Position numbers and translations under genes: made by a program. Below are positions 35,737-42,141 of a stretch of 42,141 nt of DNA, piece by piece; the first letter of the stretch is position 1, and the number at the start of each line of letters is the position of its first letter. Below the pieces are notes generated by a model. That model was given only the letters and a program-made list of their open reading frames with translations. It was not told the DNA's origin and did no database searches. The stretch comes from Desulfocurvus sp. (GTDB lineage Bacteria > Desulfobacterota > Desulfovibrionia > Desulfovibrionales > Desulfovibrionaceae): positions 282,262 to 324,402 of the forward strand of contig JAIMKR010000003.1 of the NCBI GenBank assembly GCA_020692325.1, given 5' to 3'.

Positions 35737-37713
35737 ATGGCACTCATCAGCGTAAACAACTTGTGCATGAGTTTCGGCGGCCCGCTGCTGCTGGACAATG
35801 TGGGCTTCCAGATCGAATCCGGGCAGCGCGTGTGCATCGTGGGCAGAAACGGCGAGGGCAAGAGCACCCTGCTGCGTCTGCTCTCCGGCGACCTCACGCC
35901 GGATTCCGGCGAAATAGCCCGCGCGGTGGGCCTGCGCGTGGCCCGGCTGTCGCAGAAGGTGCCCGAGTCGCTCTCCGGCAGCGTGTACGAGGTGGCGACG
36001 CGCGAGCTGGGCGAGCTGGGCCAGGCCCTTGCCGAGCACCACCGCGCCCAGAAATCCGGCGACGCCGAGGCTCTTTCCCACGCGCAGGAGGCCATAACCG
36101 AACGCGACGGCTGGACCGCTCTGTCCGACGTGGAGACCGCCGTGTCGCGCCTGTCGCTGGACCCGGACGCGCGCTTCGAGACGCTCTCCGGCGGGCTCAA
36201 GCGCCGAGCCCTGCTCGCCCGCGCCCTGGTCTGCCGGCCGAACGTGCTGCTACTGGACGAGCCCACCAACCACCTGGACATCGACTCCATCGCCTGGCTG
36301 GAGGAATTCCTGCTGCGCCACGTGAAGACGCTGGTCTTCATCACCCACGACCGCATGTTCCTCCGGCGCGTGGCCACGCGCATCATCGAGCTGGACCGGG
36401 GCCGGCTTTCCGACTGGACCTGCGACTACGACACCTTTCTTTCCCGCAAGGAGCAACAACTCGCCTCCGAGGAAAAGACCTGGAGCGAATTCGACAAGAA
36501 GCTGGCGCGCGAGGAAGTCTGGGTGCGGCAGGGCATCAAGGCCCGGCGCACCCGCAACGAGGGCCGCGTGCGCGAATTGCTGCAACTCCGCGCCGAACGC
36601 GCCAAGCGCCGCGAACGCACCGGAAACGCCACCATCGTGGTGCAGGAGGCCGAGCGCTCCAGCCGGCTCGTCATCGAGGCGCGCGACCTGACCATGCGTT
36701 GGCCCGGCGCGGCCGAACCCGTGTTCGAGCACTTGAATCTCACCGTCATGCGCGGGGACAAGATCGGACTCATCGGCCCCAACGGCGCGGGCAAAACCAC
36801 CCTCATCCAGATCCTGCTCGGGCGCGTCACGCCCACGGGCGGCGACATCCGCCTGGGCATGAATCTGGAAGTGGCCTATTTCGATCAGCACCGCGAGGAG
36901 CTGGACCCGGACAAGACCGTGCGCGAGAGCGTGGCCGAGGGCTCGGATCAGGTGACCATCGACGGCCGCACCCGGCACGTCATGGGCTACCTGAAGGATT
37001 TTCTCTTCTCCAGCGAGCGCGGCAACAGCAAGGTTCGCCTGCTCTCCGGCGGTGAGCGCAACCGCCTGCTGCTGGCCCGGCTGTTCACCCGGCCGTGCAA
37101 CCTGCTCGTGATGGACGAGCCCACCAACGACCTGGACGCCGAGACCCTGGAACTGCTGGAGGACCGGCTCATGGAGTTCCCGGGCACACTGCTTTTGGTG
37201 AGCCACGACCGCGCTTTCTTGAACAACGTGGTCACCAGCACCCTGGCCTTCGAGGGCCACGGCGTGGTGCATGAGTATGTGGGCGGCTACGACGACTGGC
37301 TGCGCCAGCGTCCGCAGCTCTCGGCCGAGGATAAGGTCCAGGCGGACAAGGCCGCGACGCTGAAACCGAGGCTCCAACCGGCCCCGGCCGCCACGACGGG
37401 CGCGCCGGCCAAGCCCGCGCCCGAGGCGACGCAGGCCAAGCCGCGCAAGCTCGGCTTCAAGGAGCAGCGCGAGCTGGAGGCCCTGCGCGCGGAACTCGCC
37501 GCGTTCCCGGCGGACATCGAGAAGCTGGAGGCGGACGTCGCCGCCGCCACGGAGCGCCTCGCCGCCCCCGAACTATACAAGGGCGCGGCCGAGGACATCG
37601 CCCGGGCCAAGAACGACCTCGCCGCGCTGGAGAGCAAACAGGGGGCCGCGTACGCCCATTGGGAGGCCGCCGAGGCCCGCCTCGCCGAACTCGCCCCGGG
37701 GGAAAAGGCCTGA
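35737..37713 (+). CDS. ABC-F family ATPase (Uup-like)
   Basis: A 658-aa soluble protein with two ABC domains and no membrane segments; ABC-F proteins act on ribosomes. Domain 1: Walker A GRNGEGKST, signature LSGGLKRRALLARAL, Walker B VLLLDEPTNHLD. The linker is basic (VRQGIKARRTRNEGRVRELL). Domain 2: GPNGAGKTTL, LSGGERNRLLLARLF, LLVMDEPTNDLD. The C-terminal ~80 residues form a coiled coil (LEALRAELAAFPADIEKLEA), as in Uup. The frame opens at a TTG 36 nt upstream, but the ATG at 35737 has AGGAAG ahead and gives the family start MALISVNNL. Confidence 0.92.
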   Translation: MALISVNNLCMSFGGPLLLDNVGFQIESGQRVCIVGRNGEGKSTLLRLLSGDLTPDSGEIARAVGLRVARLSQKVPESLSGSVYEVATRELGELGQALAEHHRAQKSGDAEALSHAQEAITERDGWTALSDVETAVSRLSLDPDARFETLSGGLKRRALLARALVCRPNVLLLDEPTNHLDIDSIAWLEEFLLRHVKTLVFITHDRMFLRRVATRIIELDRGRLSDWTCDYDTFLSRKEQQLASEEKTWSEFDKKLAREEVWVRQGIKARRTRNEGRVRELLQLRAERAKRRERTGNATIVVQEAERSSRLVIEARDLTMRWPGAAEPVFEHLNLTVMRGDKIGLIGPNGAGKTTLIQILLGRVTPTGGDIRLGMNLEVAYFDQHREELDPDKTVRESVAEGSDQVTIDGRTRHVMGYLKDFLFSSERGNSKVRLLSGGERNRLLLARLFTRPCNLLVMDEPTNDLDAETLELLEDRLMEFPGTLLLVSHDRAFLNNVVTSTLAFEGHGVVHEYVGGYDDWLRQRPQLSAEDKVQADKAATLKPRLQPAPAATTGAPAKPAPEATQAKPRKLGFKEQRELEALRAELAAFPADIEKLEADVAAATERLAAPELYKGAAEDIARAKNDLAALESKQGAAYAHWEAAEARLAELAPGEKA

Positions 37714-37852
37714 CGCACTGCTCATGCGATCATGCGGATCGACGAACCGGCGGGGCGTGGTCAGCCGTTTCGCAGCCCCCCGGCGCGCGCACTCCGCGAT
37801 GTCGGGGCAACGGGTGAACGCCCCCCAGGAAAAGTCCCGCTGGCGGCCGGTT

Positions 37853-38158
37853 CTAATCCTTGAGATTCTGCTTCATCCGCTCGAAGTCCTCACGGCCGAT
37901 CTCGCCGCGCGCATAGCGCTTCTTCAGGATGTCCAACGCGCTTTCCCCCGGCGCGGAGGCCCCGCCCCGGCCCGAGAACCGGAACATCAGGAAGACGATC
38001 AGAACCAGCAAAACCACCATGAACAGTCCACCGCCAAAGGGCGACATCATGTGCGACCAACCATACTGGCCGTAGCCCGTGCAGTAGCCGGGACCATAGC
38101 CGGGCCCGCCGCCATTCTGGCAAAGCAGGCGTAGAGGCTCCAGGACTTCCGTGACCAT
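37853..38158 (-). CDS. SHOCT-domain small membrane protein
   Basis: A 101-aa protein. The N-terminus is Gly/Tyr-rich (GPGYGPGYCTGYGQYGW), followed by one transmembrane helix (GGLFMVVLLVLIVFLMFRF) and a C-terminal SHOCT motif (ALDILKKRYARGEIGREDFERMKQNL). SHOCT segments are short oligomerisation elements of uncertain role. The ATG at 38158 has AAGGAG 6 nt upstream, better than the ATG at 38191. It stands alone, convergent to the ABC-F gene; the 139-nt gap between them holds nothing I recognise. Confidence 0.8.
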   Translation of the reverse strand: MVTEVLEPLRLLCQNGGGPGYGPGYCTGYGQYGWSHMMSPFGGGLFMVVLLVLIVFLMFRFSGRGGASAPGESALDILKKRYARGEIGREDFERMKQNLKD

Positions 38159-38413
38159 GTGCGACTCCTTCTTGGAGGCATAAGCAGGCATGGAGGGAGA
38201 TCACTACCTTCTCCATACGCCTCTCGCGGAGGAAATCCAGCCCGGACTCCACGCCCTCGTCGTGTCATCGCACCGCCCAAGGAACGAAGAACGGCGGCCC
38301 AGAACTCTCGCCCGGCGGGGAAAAGGCCTGAGCGGCTATGCAAGCCCTGCCCGACTTGATTCTAATTTCATGCAGCTCGAAATGCTTCCAGTGCAAGGCT
38401 CACGCGTAGCATT

Positions 38414-39127
38414 CTATATCGCATCAGCGGCAAGAAATGTGCCCTTTCCCTCCACATACCGATAACTGTACCTCACATGTCCTCGCACTGCGCTAGTTTT
38501 CCCCGTTGGAAGTTCCTTGCTGTTGAGGAGTCCAAGCTCACGCAGTACTCCACCACGGTCAGACGCCTCCAGCTCCGGCGACATTGTGGCAATGAGAATA
38601 ATCATCCCTACAACAATATCCGCACTAGATTTTAATGTTCCATCGCCTGATCCGATAAGCATGACACCAGACGCTTTTTCTCTCCCAAGCGGAACCGCAA
38701 TGATGAGGTTGACATATTTACCAACAGAAACATTTATAGCTGTAGCGACATTCCCTGTCTTAGTTTCTTCAATAACAGCTCTATTCTGATAATTTAAATC
38801 ATGAGCAACGCTATTGAATACTGTAACAATATCTTCTGCTGTATATGGAAAAGCTGGAGATGAATTTACTGCTGCTTGGTTTTCCTCCGCAGTAGGGGCC
38901 GATGGTTGCTTCGTCTCCTTATTCTCCATGCCCGCAACGATTCCTCCAATGGTCAGGAACGATGCCACAACAATGCCTATAAAAAAAATAATGCGCTTTG
39001 TTTGGAGCTTCGATTTTCCCACCTCACGATCATGGTCAGTAATGGGATGACCACATTGGGGGCAGGCTTCAACGGAAGCGGATATTTTTTTATGACATGC
39101 AGGGCAGAGAATCAGGGTTGGTTCCAT
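38414..39127 (-). CDS. Zinc-ribbon membrane protein, unknown function, AT-rich
   Basis: A 237-aa protein. A zinc ribbon opens it: C8 and C11 (LCPACHKK), C22 and C25 (ACPQCGHP). One transmembrane helix follows at ~45-67 (IIFFIGIVVASFLTIGGIVAG), and the rest (~160 residues) should lie outside the membrane, with no family I recognise. Base composition is much more AT-rich than the surrounding genes and the codon use differs, suggesting recent acquisition. AGGAGT, 8 nt ahead of the ATG, supports the start. The region downstream, 38159-38413, holds no clear gene. Confidence 0.7.
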   Translation of the reverse strand: MEPTLILCPACHKKISASVEACPQCGHPITDHDREVGKSKLQTKRIIFFIGIVVASFLTIGGIVAGMENKETKQPSAPTAEENQAAVNSSPAFPYTAEDIVTVFNSVAHDLNYQNRAVIEETKTGNVATAINVSVGKYVNLIIAVPLGREKASGVMLIGSGDGTLKSSADIVVGMIILIATMSPELEASDRGGVLRELGLLNSKELPTGKTSAVRGHVRYSYRYVEGKGTFLAADAI

Positions 39128-39394
39128 ATTCCAATACTCCTAAAAATTTCAGTTCAGGAAAAATGCTGACATTCACATCAAACAGACATACTATCAAGTA
39201 TATGCTGCATTATTTCCCCCGTCAACCAACCCTGGTCTTCCGCTCAATATCTAAACGTCTTTGCCGACCAACCTCAAACAAGTTTCCTCATCCCGCCAAA
39301 TGCAAACAGGCAGGGCCAGACCATTGGAGTCGAGCCCCCCAGGTCGAACCAGATTCCAATTTTTCCAACCAGCAGTCACCACGCCTCACTCCGG
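39128..39394. other. AT-richer intergenic region
   Basis: Between the zinc-ribbon gene and the IclR gene. AT-rich up to about 39260, then returning to the usual composition. A GGTCGAACC block near 39342 resembles a tRNA T-loop read from the minus strand, but no cloverleaf forms. Possibly the edge of an acquired segment. Confidence 0.35.
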
Positions 39395-40183
39395 TCATCT
39401 TCCCGCCGCCGGGGCCAGGCTCTCGTCGCGTTCCTCCATCAATGTCTGAATGACGCGTTGGGCTTGCCCCAGCTCGCGTTCGACGACCGCGATCTTCTCC
39501 TCCGACAGGCGGAACAACGGCACGGAGACCGAAACTGCGGCCACGACGCCGCCCCGAAAGCGCAGGGGCAAAGCGAAGGCCTCGGCCTCGCGCGTTGATT
39601 CACAGCGCGTCCGTGCCACGCCCCCCGCGTGGATCTCCCGCAGCTGACGGAGCAGCACGTCGAAATCGGTGATGCTGCTGGGCGTTATGGTCGGCAGGCT
39701 TTCACCGTACAGGCGGCGCAGCCCCTCCATGCCGGCATCGGCCAGCAGGGCCTTGCCCGAAGCCGTGCAGCAGGCGGGCAGCCGCGTCCCCACCCGCGAG
39801 ACGATGCGGATGGGGTCGGGCGACTCCACCTTGGCCAGATACAACACGTCGCCGCCATCCAGGACCCCCAGCTCACAGATTTCGGAGCAGGCCTCCACCA
39901 CGCGGTGCATTTCGCCGATGACGCAGCGGAACAGCGAATGCGCCGCGATATAACCGGCAGAGACGGCGTAGGCCGCGAAACCAAGGCGGTAGCCCCGGCG
40001 CGGCGCGTCGTATTCCAGAAAATTCTCGCGGCACAGGGTGCGGACGATGCCCGAAACCGTGCTCACCGGCGAGCCTACGCCCCGCGCGATCTCGCTGAGC
40101 CCGCGCCACTCGCCGCCCGCGGCCAGGAACATCAGAATGTCGATGACGCGCTTCGTCGGCGCGTGCTCGAAGGCAGCCGGCAT
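39395..40183 (-). CDS. IclR-family transcriptional regulator
   Basis: A 262-aa regulator. The N-terminal winged helix (residues ~12-65) reads VIDILMFLAAGGEWRGLSEIARGVGSPVSTVSGIVRTL; the C-terminal effector domain has LAKVESPDPIRIVSRVGTRLPACCTASGKALLA and AEAFALPLRFRGGVVAAVSVSVP, typical IclR blocks with the small-ligand pocket. The start at 40183 is fixed by CAGGAGG; the frame extends to 40255. It is divergent from a DMT-family transporter and probably controls it and itself; the ligand is unknown. Confidence 0.92.
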   Translation of the reverse strand: MPAAFEHAPTKRVIDILMFLAAGGEWRGLSEIARGVGSPVSTVSGIVRTLCRENFLEYDAPRRGYRLGFAAYAVSAGYIAAHSLFRCVIGEMHRVVEACSEICELGVLDGGDVLYLAKVESPDPIRIVSRVGTRLPACCTASGKALLADAGMEGLRRLYGESLPTITPSSITDFDVLLRQLREIHAGGVARTRCESTREAEAFALPLRFRGGVVAAVSVSVPLFRLSEEKIAVVERELGQAQRVIQTLMEERDESLAPAAGR

Positions 40184-40254
40184 ATCGCCCCTCCTGTCTG
40201 CAGAGTTGAAAAAGCGTTGACAGCGGCCGGAAATCGGCCTAGCCGAATTCTGCA

Positions 40255-40283
40255 TATATAAACTTCTTTCATATATATGTAAA
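40255..40283 (-). promoter_or_regulatory. Predicted promoter of the IclR gene with AT-rich repeats
   Basis: On the minus strand TTTACA (40278-40283) and TATATA (40255-40260) are spaced by 17 nt, a good sigma-70 promoter. CATATATA occurs twice as a direct repeat (40253-40260 and 40270-40277), and the second is part of the perfect palindrome CATATATATG. These could be operator sites. A TTGACA on the plus strand at 40217 lacks a good -10. Confidence 0.55.
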
Positions 40284-40397
40284 CAGGACCCGCGCGGGAA
40301 TTTCCGCCGGTGGGGCGAGGCCCCGAACGCTCCGGCGGGTCACAAGTCACAAGGAGGGTGCTCCCGCACGGCCGGCGACGGGAACACGAGTCAAGCC

Positions 40398-41393
40398 ATG
40401 AGCAGAGCCTTCGTCTTCGTCATTCTGGCGACAATTTTCTTTTCGACCATGGAGATCACCCTCAAGGGGATGACCGGCTGTTTCAACGCCGTTCAGGTGA
40501 ACGTCACACGATTCATGATCGGCGGCATCGTGCTCATCCCGCTGGCGCTGCGTGGGCTGCGGCGCTGCGGCGAGCGGCTGGACCTCAAGGCGCTGGGGCA
40601 AATGGCCCTGGTGGGGTTCATCGGCACCGTGATCAGCATGACGCTGTTCCAGTTGGCGGTGGAAAACGCGCCAGCCAGCGTGGTGGCGGTCATTTTCTGC
40701 TGCAACGCCGTGTTCGTGCTCATCTTCGCGCACTTTCTCCTGAAGGCGCCCATCCTGCGCAACCAGATCGCCGCGCTCGCGCTCGCCTGCCTGGGCATCG
40801 TCGCCATCGTCGATCCCTTCGACCAGCACCTGTCCGCGGCCGGGCTGATTTTCTCGCTGTCCTCGCCGGTGGTCTTCGCCCTGTACGCCGTGCTGGCCAC
40901 GCCGCTGTGCCGCCGCTACTCCGGGGTGGCCGTGACCTGTGGCACCTTTCTGTTGGGCAGTCTGGAATACCTCATTCTCATCGCCATCGCCTCCCTGCCG
41001 CCACTGAGCGCGTTCCTGACCGCGCATGGCATGGGGCTCTTCTCCAACGTGCCGCTGTTCACCGGCTACACCTGGAGCACCATCGTGAGAATGCTGTACG
41101 TGAGCGTCGGCGTTTCCGGGGCCGGTTTCGCCTGCTATTTCATGGCGGCCGAGGCGGCCTCCCCGTTCACGGCCTCGCTGGTCTTCTTCTTCAAGCCGGC
41201 GCTCGCGCCCCTTCTGGCCTTCCTCTTCCTGGGCGAGCACATTCCGTTGAACATGCTCGCGGGAATCGGCCTCATCCTGCTCGGCTCGCTGCTCTCCATG
41301 CTCTCGCAGCTGCGCAACCTTGCTATCGTCCACGCCCTGAGCTTCCGCAATCTGCATCTCCGCAACCGGCGCGAACGCGAAACGCCCAGGTGA
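40398..41393 (+). CDS. DMT-superfamily (EamA) transporter
   Basis: A 331-aa membrane protein with ten predicted helices arranged as two EamA repeats: FVFVILATIFFSTMEITLKG begins the first, and AAGLIFSLSSPVVFALYAVL the second. The end of the second repeat has ASLVFFFKPALAPLLAFLFLGEHI, the classic family segment with a Pro and Gly-Glu. Such proteins export or import amino acids, sugars or other metabolites; the substrate is unknown. A Shine-Dalgarno-like AAGGAGG lies too far upstream (about 45 nt) and none is close to the ATG. Divergent IclR suggests inducible expression. Confidence 0.88.
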   Translation: MSRAFVFVILATIFFSTMEITLKGMTGCFNAVQVNVTRFMIGGIVLIPLALRGLRRCGERLDLKALGQMALVGFIGTVISMTLFQLAVENAPASVVAVIFCCNAVFVLIFAHFLLKAPILRNQIAALALACLGIVAIVDPFDQHLSAAGLIFSLSSPVVFALYAVLATPLCRRYSGVAVTCGTFLLGSLEYLILIAIASLPPLSAFLTAHGMGLFSNVPLFTGYTWSTIVRMLYVSVGVSGAGFACYFMAAEAASPFTASLVFFFKPALAPLLAFLFLGEHIPLNMLAGIGLILLGSLLSMLSQLRNLAIVHALSFRNLHLRNRRERETPR

Positions 41394-41395
41394 CG

Positions 41396-41482
41396 CGCGG
41401 CCCGGCCTCGGCACCGAGCATCCGCGCCCTCGCCTCGTCCATGCTCACCGCCAGCCTCACCACCGGGGCGAACCTTGGTTAG
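41396..41482 (+). pseudogene. Possible C-terminal fragment of a large surface/toxin protein
   Basis: Right after the transporter stop, the frame ending in TAG at 41480 reads PSIRALASSMLTASLTTGAN. This resembles a short block in hemagglutinin/CdiA-type exoproteins (ALA..MLTAGLT-like). There is no start or ribosome binding site, and the fragment is only about 28 residues, so chance cannot be excluded. Confidence 0.25.
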
Positions 41483-41548
41483 GTGTGTTAAGCAAAGATG
41501 GTGTTGTACGGACCTATTTCAAGCCAGAAAGGGGGAGGGATTACTTCA

Positions 41549-41821
41549 ATGCACAGCAATAGCTACATTTGTCCTGTATGTGGCTACCCGAAACTGGAGG
41601 AACCACCCCATGGTGCGCATAGAGAGCCGTCATATGAGATTTGCCCATGTTGCGGCGTTGAATTTGGTGTACAAGATTTTGAATTTAGCCACTCCGAACT
41701 CAGAGATTGTTGGATTAAACTCGGTATGAAGTGGAGGTTCTTACCCGCGCCAATAAATTGGGATCCTATTAAGCAATTGAAGGCAGCGGGGCTCTGGTCA
41801 CCACTTTTGCCCAAGGAATAA
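41549..41821 (+). CDS. CPCC-type cysteine-rich domain protein
   Basis: A 90-aa small protein, MHSNSYICPVCGYPKLEEPP followed by SYEICPCCGVEFGVQDF: paired CxxC and CPCC motifs that should hold one zinc, as in the Cys-rich CPCC domain family, whose function is not established. The C-terminal half contains two Trp-rich helices. GGGGGAGG stands about 10 nt before the ATG at 41549, favouring it over the ATG at 41498. It is clearly more AT-rich than the core genes, pointing to acquisition. Position between possible exoprotein fragments raises an immunity-protein role, which is inference only. Confidence 0.7.
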   Translation: MHSNSYICPVCGYPKLEEPPHGAHREPSYEICPCCGVEFGVQDFEFSHSELRDCWIKLGMKWRFLPAPINWDPIKQLKAAGLWSPLLPKE

Positions 41822-41874
41822 ACTGGCAAATTTAGCATTTACCTTTTTGCCTATCTCTCCCACCGATCGTTCAG

Positions 41875-42141
41875 GTGAACTGCGCCAGCATCGGCGAGGG
41901 GGCCGCTGCAGGCAAGGTTCTTTACCGCACATATGCAATGTTGATAAAGTCTGGGATGGGAGCGGCTGCGGGGGAGCTGTTGACCGCCCTCGCCGGAAAA
42001 GTCGGCCTCGATGCTTCGCAACTCGCGCGGTTGAACACGGCCGCGGCCAAACTCGAAGCCATTACCGCAAGGCTGGAAACGCGAGGAGGCAGGAGTGCGC
42101 CCGATTCGACGGGGCGATGCCGAGAGGTGCCGGTGTCTGCG
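41875..42141 (+). CDS. Partial open frame running off the window edge, possibly an exoprotein remnant
   Basis: From a GTG at 41875, 89 codons stay open to the last base. The translation includes IGEGAAAGKVLYRTYAMLIK and MGAAAGELLTALAGKVGLDA, then a helical LNTAAAKLEAITARLE stretch. Composition returns to GC-rich here. The frame is open upstream only to a TAG near 41832, and there is no ribosome binding site, so it may be a 5'-truncated gene or begin elsewhere. I do not recognise a family with confidence. Confidence 0.35.
   Translation, partial: MNCASIGEGAAAGKVLYRTYAMLIKSGMGAAAGELLTALAGKVGLDASQLARLNTAAAKLEAITARLETRGGRSAPDSTGRCREVPVSA

Noticed and set aside
39325-39365. tRNA or tRNA-derived attachment site, suggested by GGTTCGACC on the minus strand
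   Set aside because: No acceptor, D-arm or anticodon arm can be paired around it.
40310-41482. A 390-codon plus-strand frame overlapping the DMT transporter
   Set aside because: The Arg/Pro/Ala-rich translation is a shadow of the transporter; only its last ~28 codons lie outside it and are discussed separately.

Overview
The window is chromosomal DNA from a GC-rich bacterium, most likely a member of the Desulfovibrionaceae or a close relative. This rests on gene content and gene style, not on any database search: a CbiK-type cobaltochelatase, a DUF2325 protein, a Lon protease with a receiver domain, a TauE/SafE operon with a universal-stress-like gene, short EF-Ts, and a type of interspersed hairpin repeat that I associate with Desulfovibrio. 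I cannot name the species. Genes are tightly packed, with many 4-nt start/stop overlaps and clear AGGAG-type ribosome binding sites.

Left part (1-10.8 kb). A DUF2325 gene sits behind a near-perfect 17-bp palindrome. It converges on a small minus-strand operon (DsrE-like protein, isochorismatase-family hydrolase). A long plus-strand run follows: ribBA, ribH, nusB, leuS, an LptE-like lipoprotein, holA, radC and a QueG-like iron-sulfur protein.

Translation block (10.8-15.7 kb, minus strand). rpsB-tsf, ending in a terminator, then pyrH-frr-uppS and two adjacent DUF2059 proteins. rpsB has a recognisable promoter whose -35 and spacer lie in a perfect 20-bp palindrome, and a leader hairpin.

Signalling block (15.7-27.8 kb). 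On the minus strand are an FAH-family enzyme and a single-domain response regulator, then, upstream and separated by a terminator, an operon of a 58-aa protein, a universal-stress-like protein, a small membrane protein and a TauE/SafE exporter. Divergent from this operon is a Lon-type protease whose N-terminal substrate domain is missing and which carries a response-regulator receiver domain just before its AAA+ module. The intergenic region has two perfect TGTTGC-N5-GCAACA palindromes, a partial third, and a possible sigma-54 promoter facing the TauE operon. A molybdate-type ABC transporter operon (with a DUF364 protein) follows, then a membrane histidine kinase and an NtrC-type sigma-54 activator. 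The receiver domains of the activator and of the Lon protein are strikingly alike, so one kinase may control both a transcription factor and a protease. This is the most interesting system in the window.

Cobamide/replication block (28.2-34.5 kb, minus strand). cbiK stands alone; cobU and a probable cobamide-remodelling CbiR-type enzyme lead an operon with a DHH phosphoesterase and polA. A 48-aa plus-strand ORF with a strong ribosome binding site lies divergent to it.

Right part (34.8-42.1 kb). A second isochorismatase-family enzyme, an ABC-F (Uup-like) ATPase, a SHOCT protein, then a more accessory region: an AT-rich zinc-ribbon membrane protein, an IclR regulator divergent from a DMT-family transporter, an AT-rich CPCC-domain gene, and open fragments on both sides of it that resemble remnants of a large surface or toxin protein. 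The last ORF runs off the window edge. I found no CRISPR array, rRNA, convincing tRNA or intact insertion sequence.
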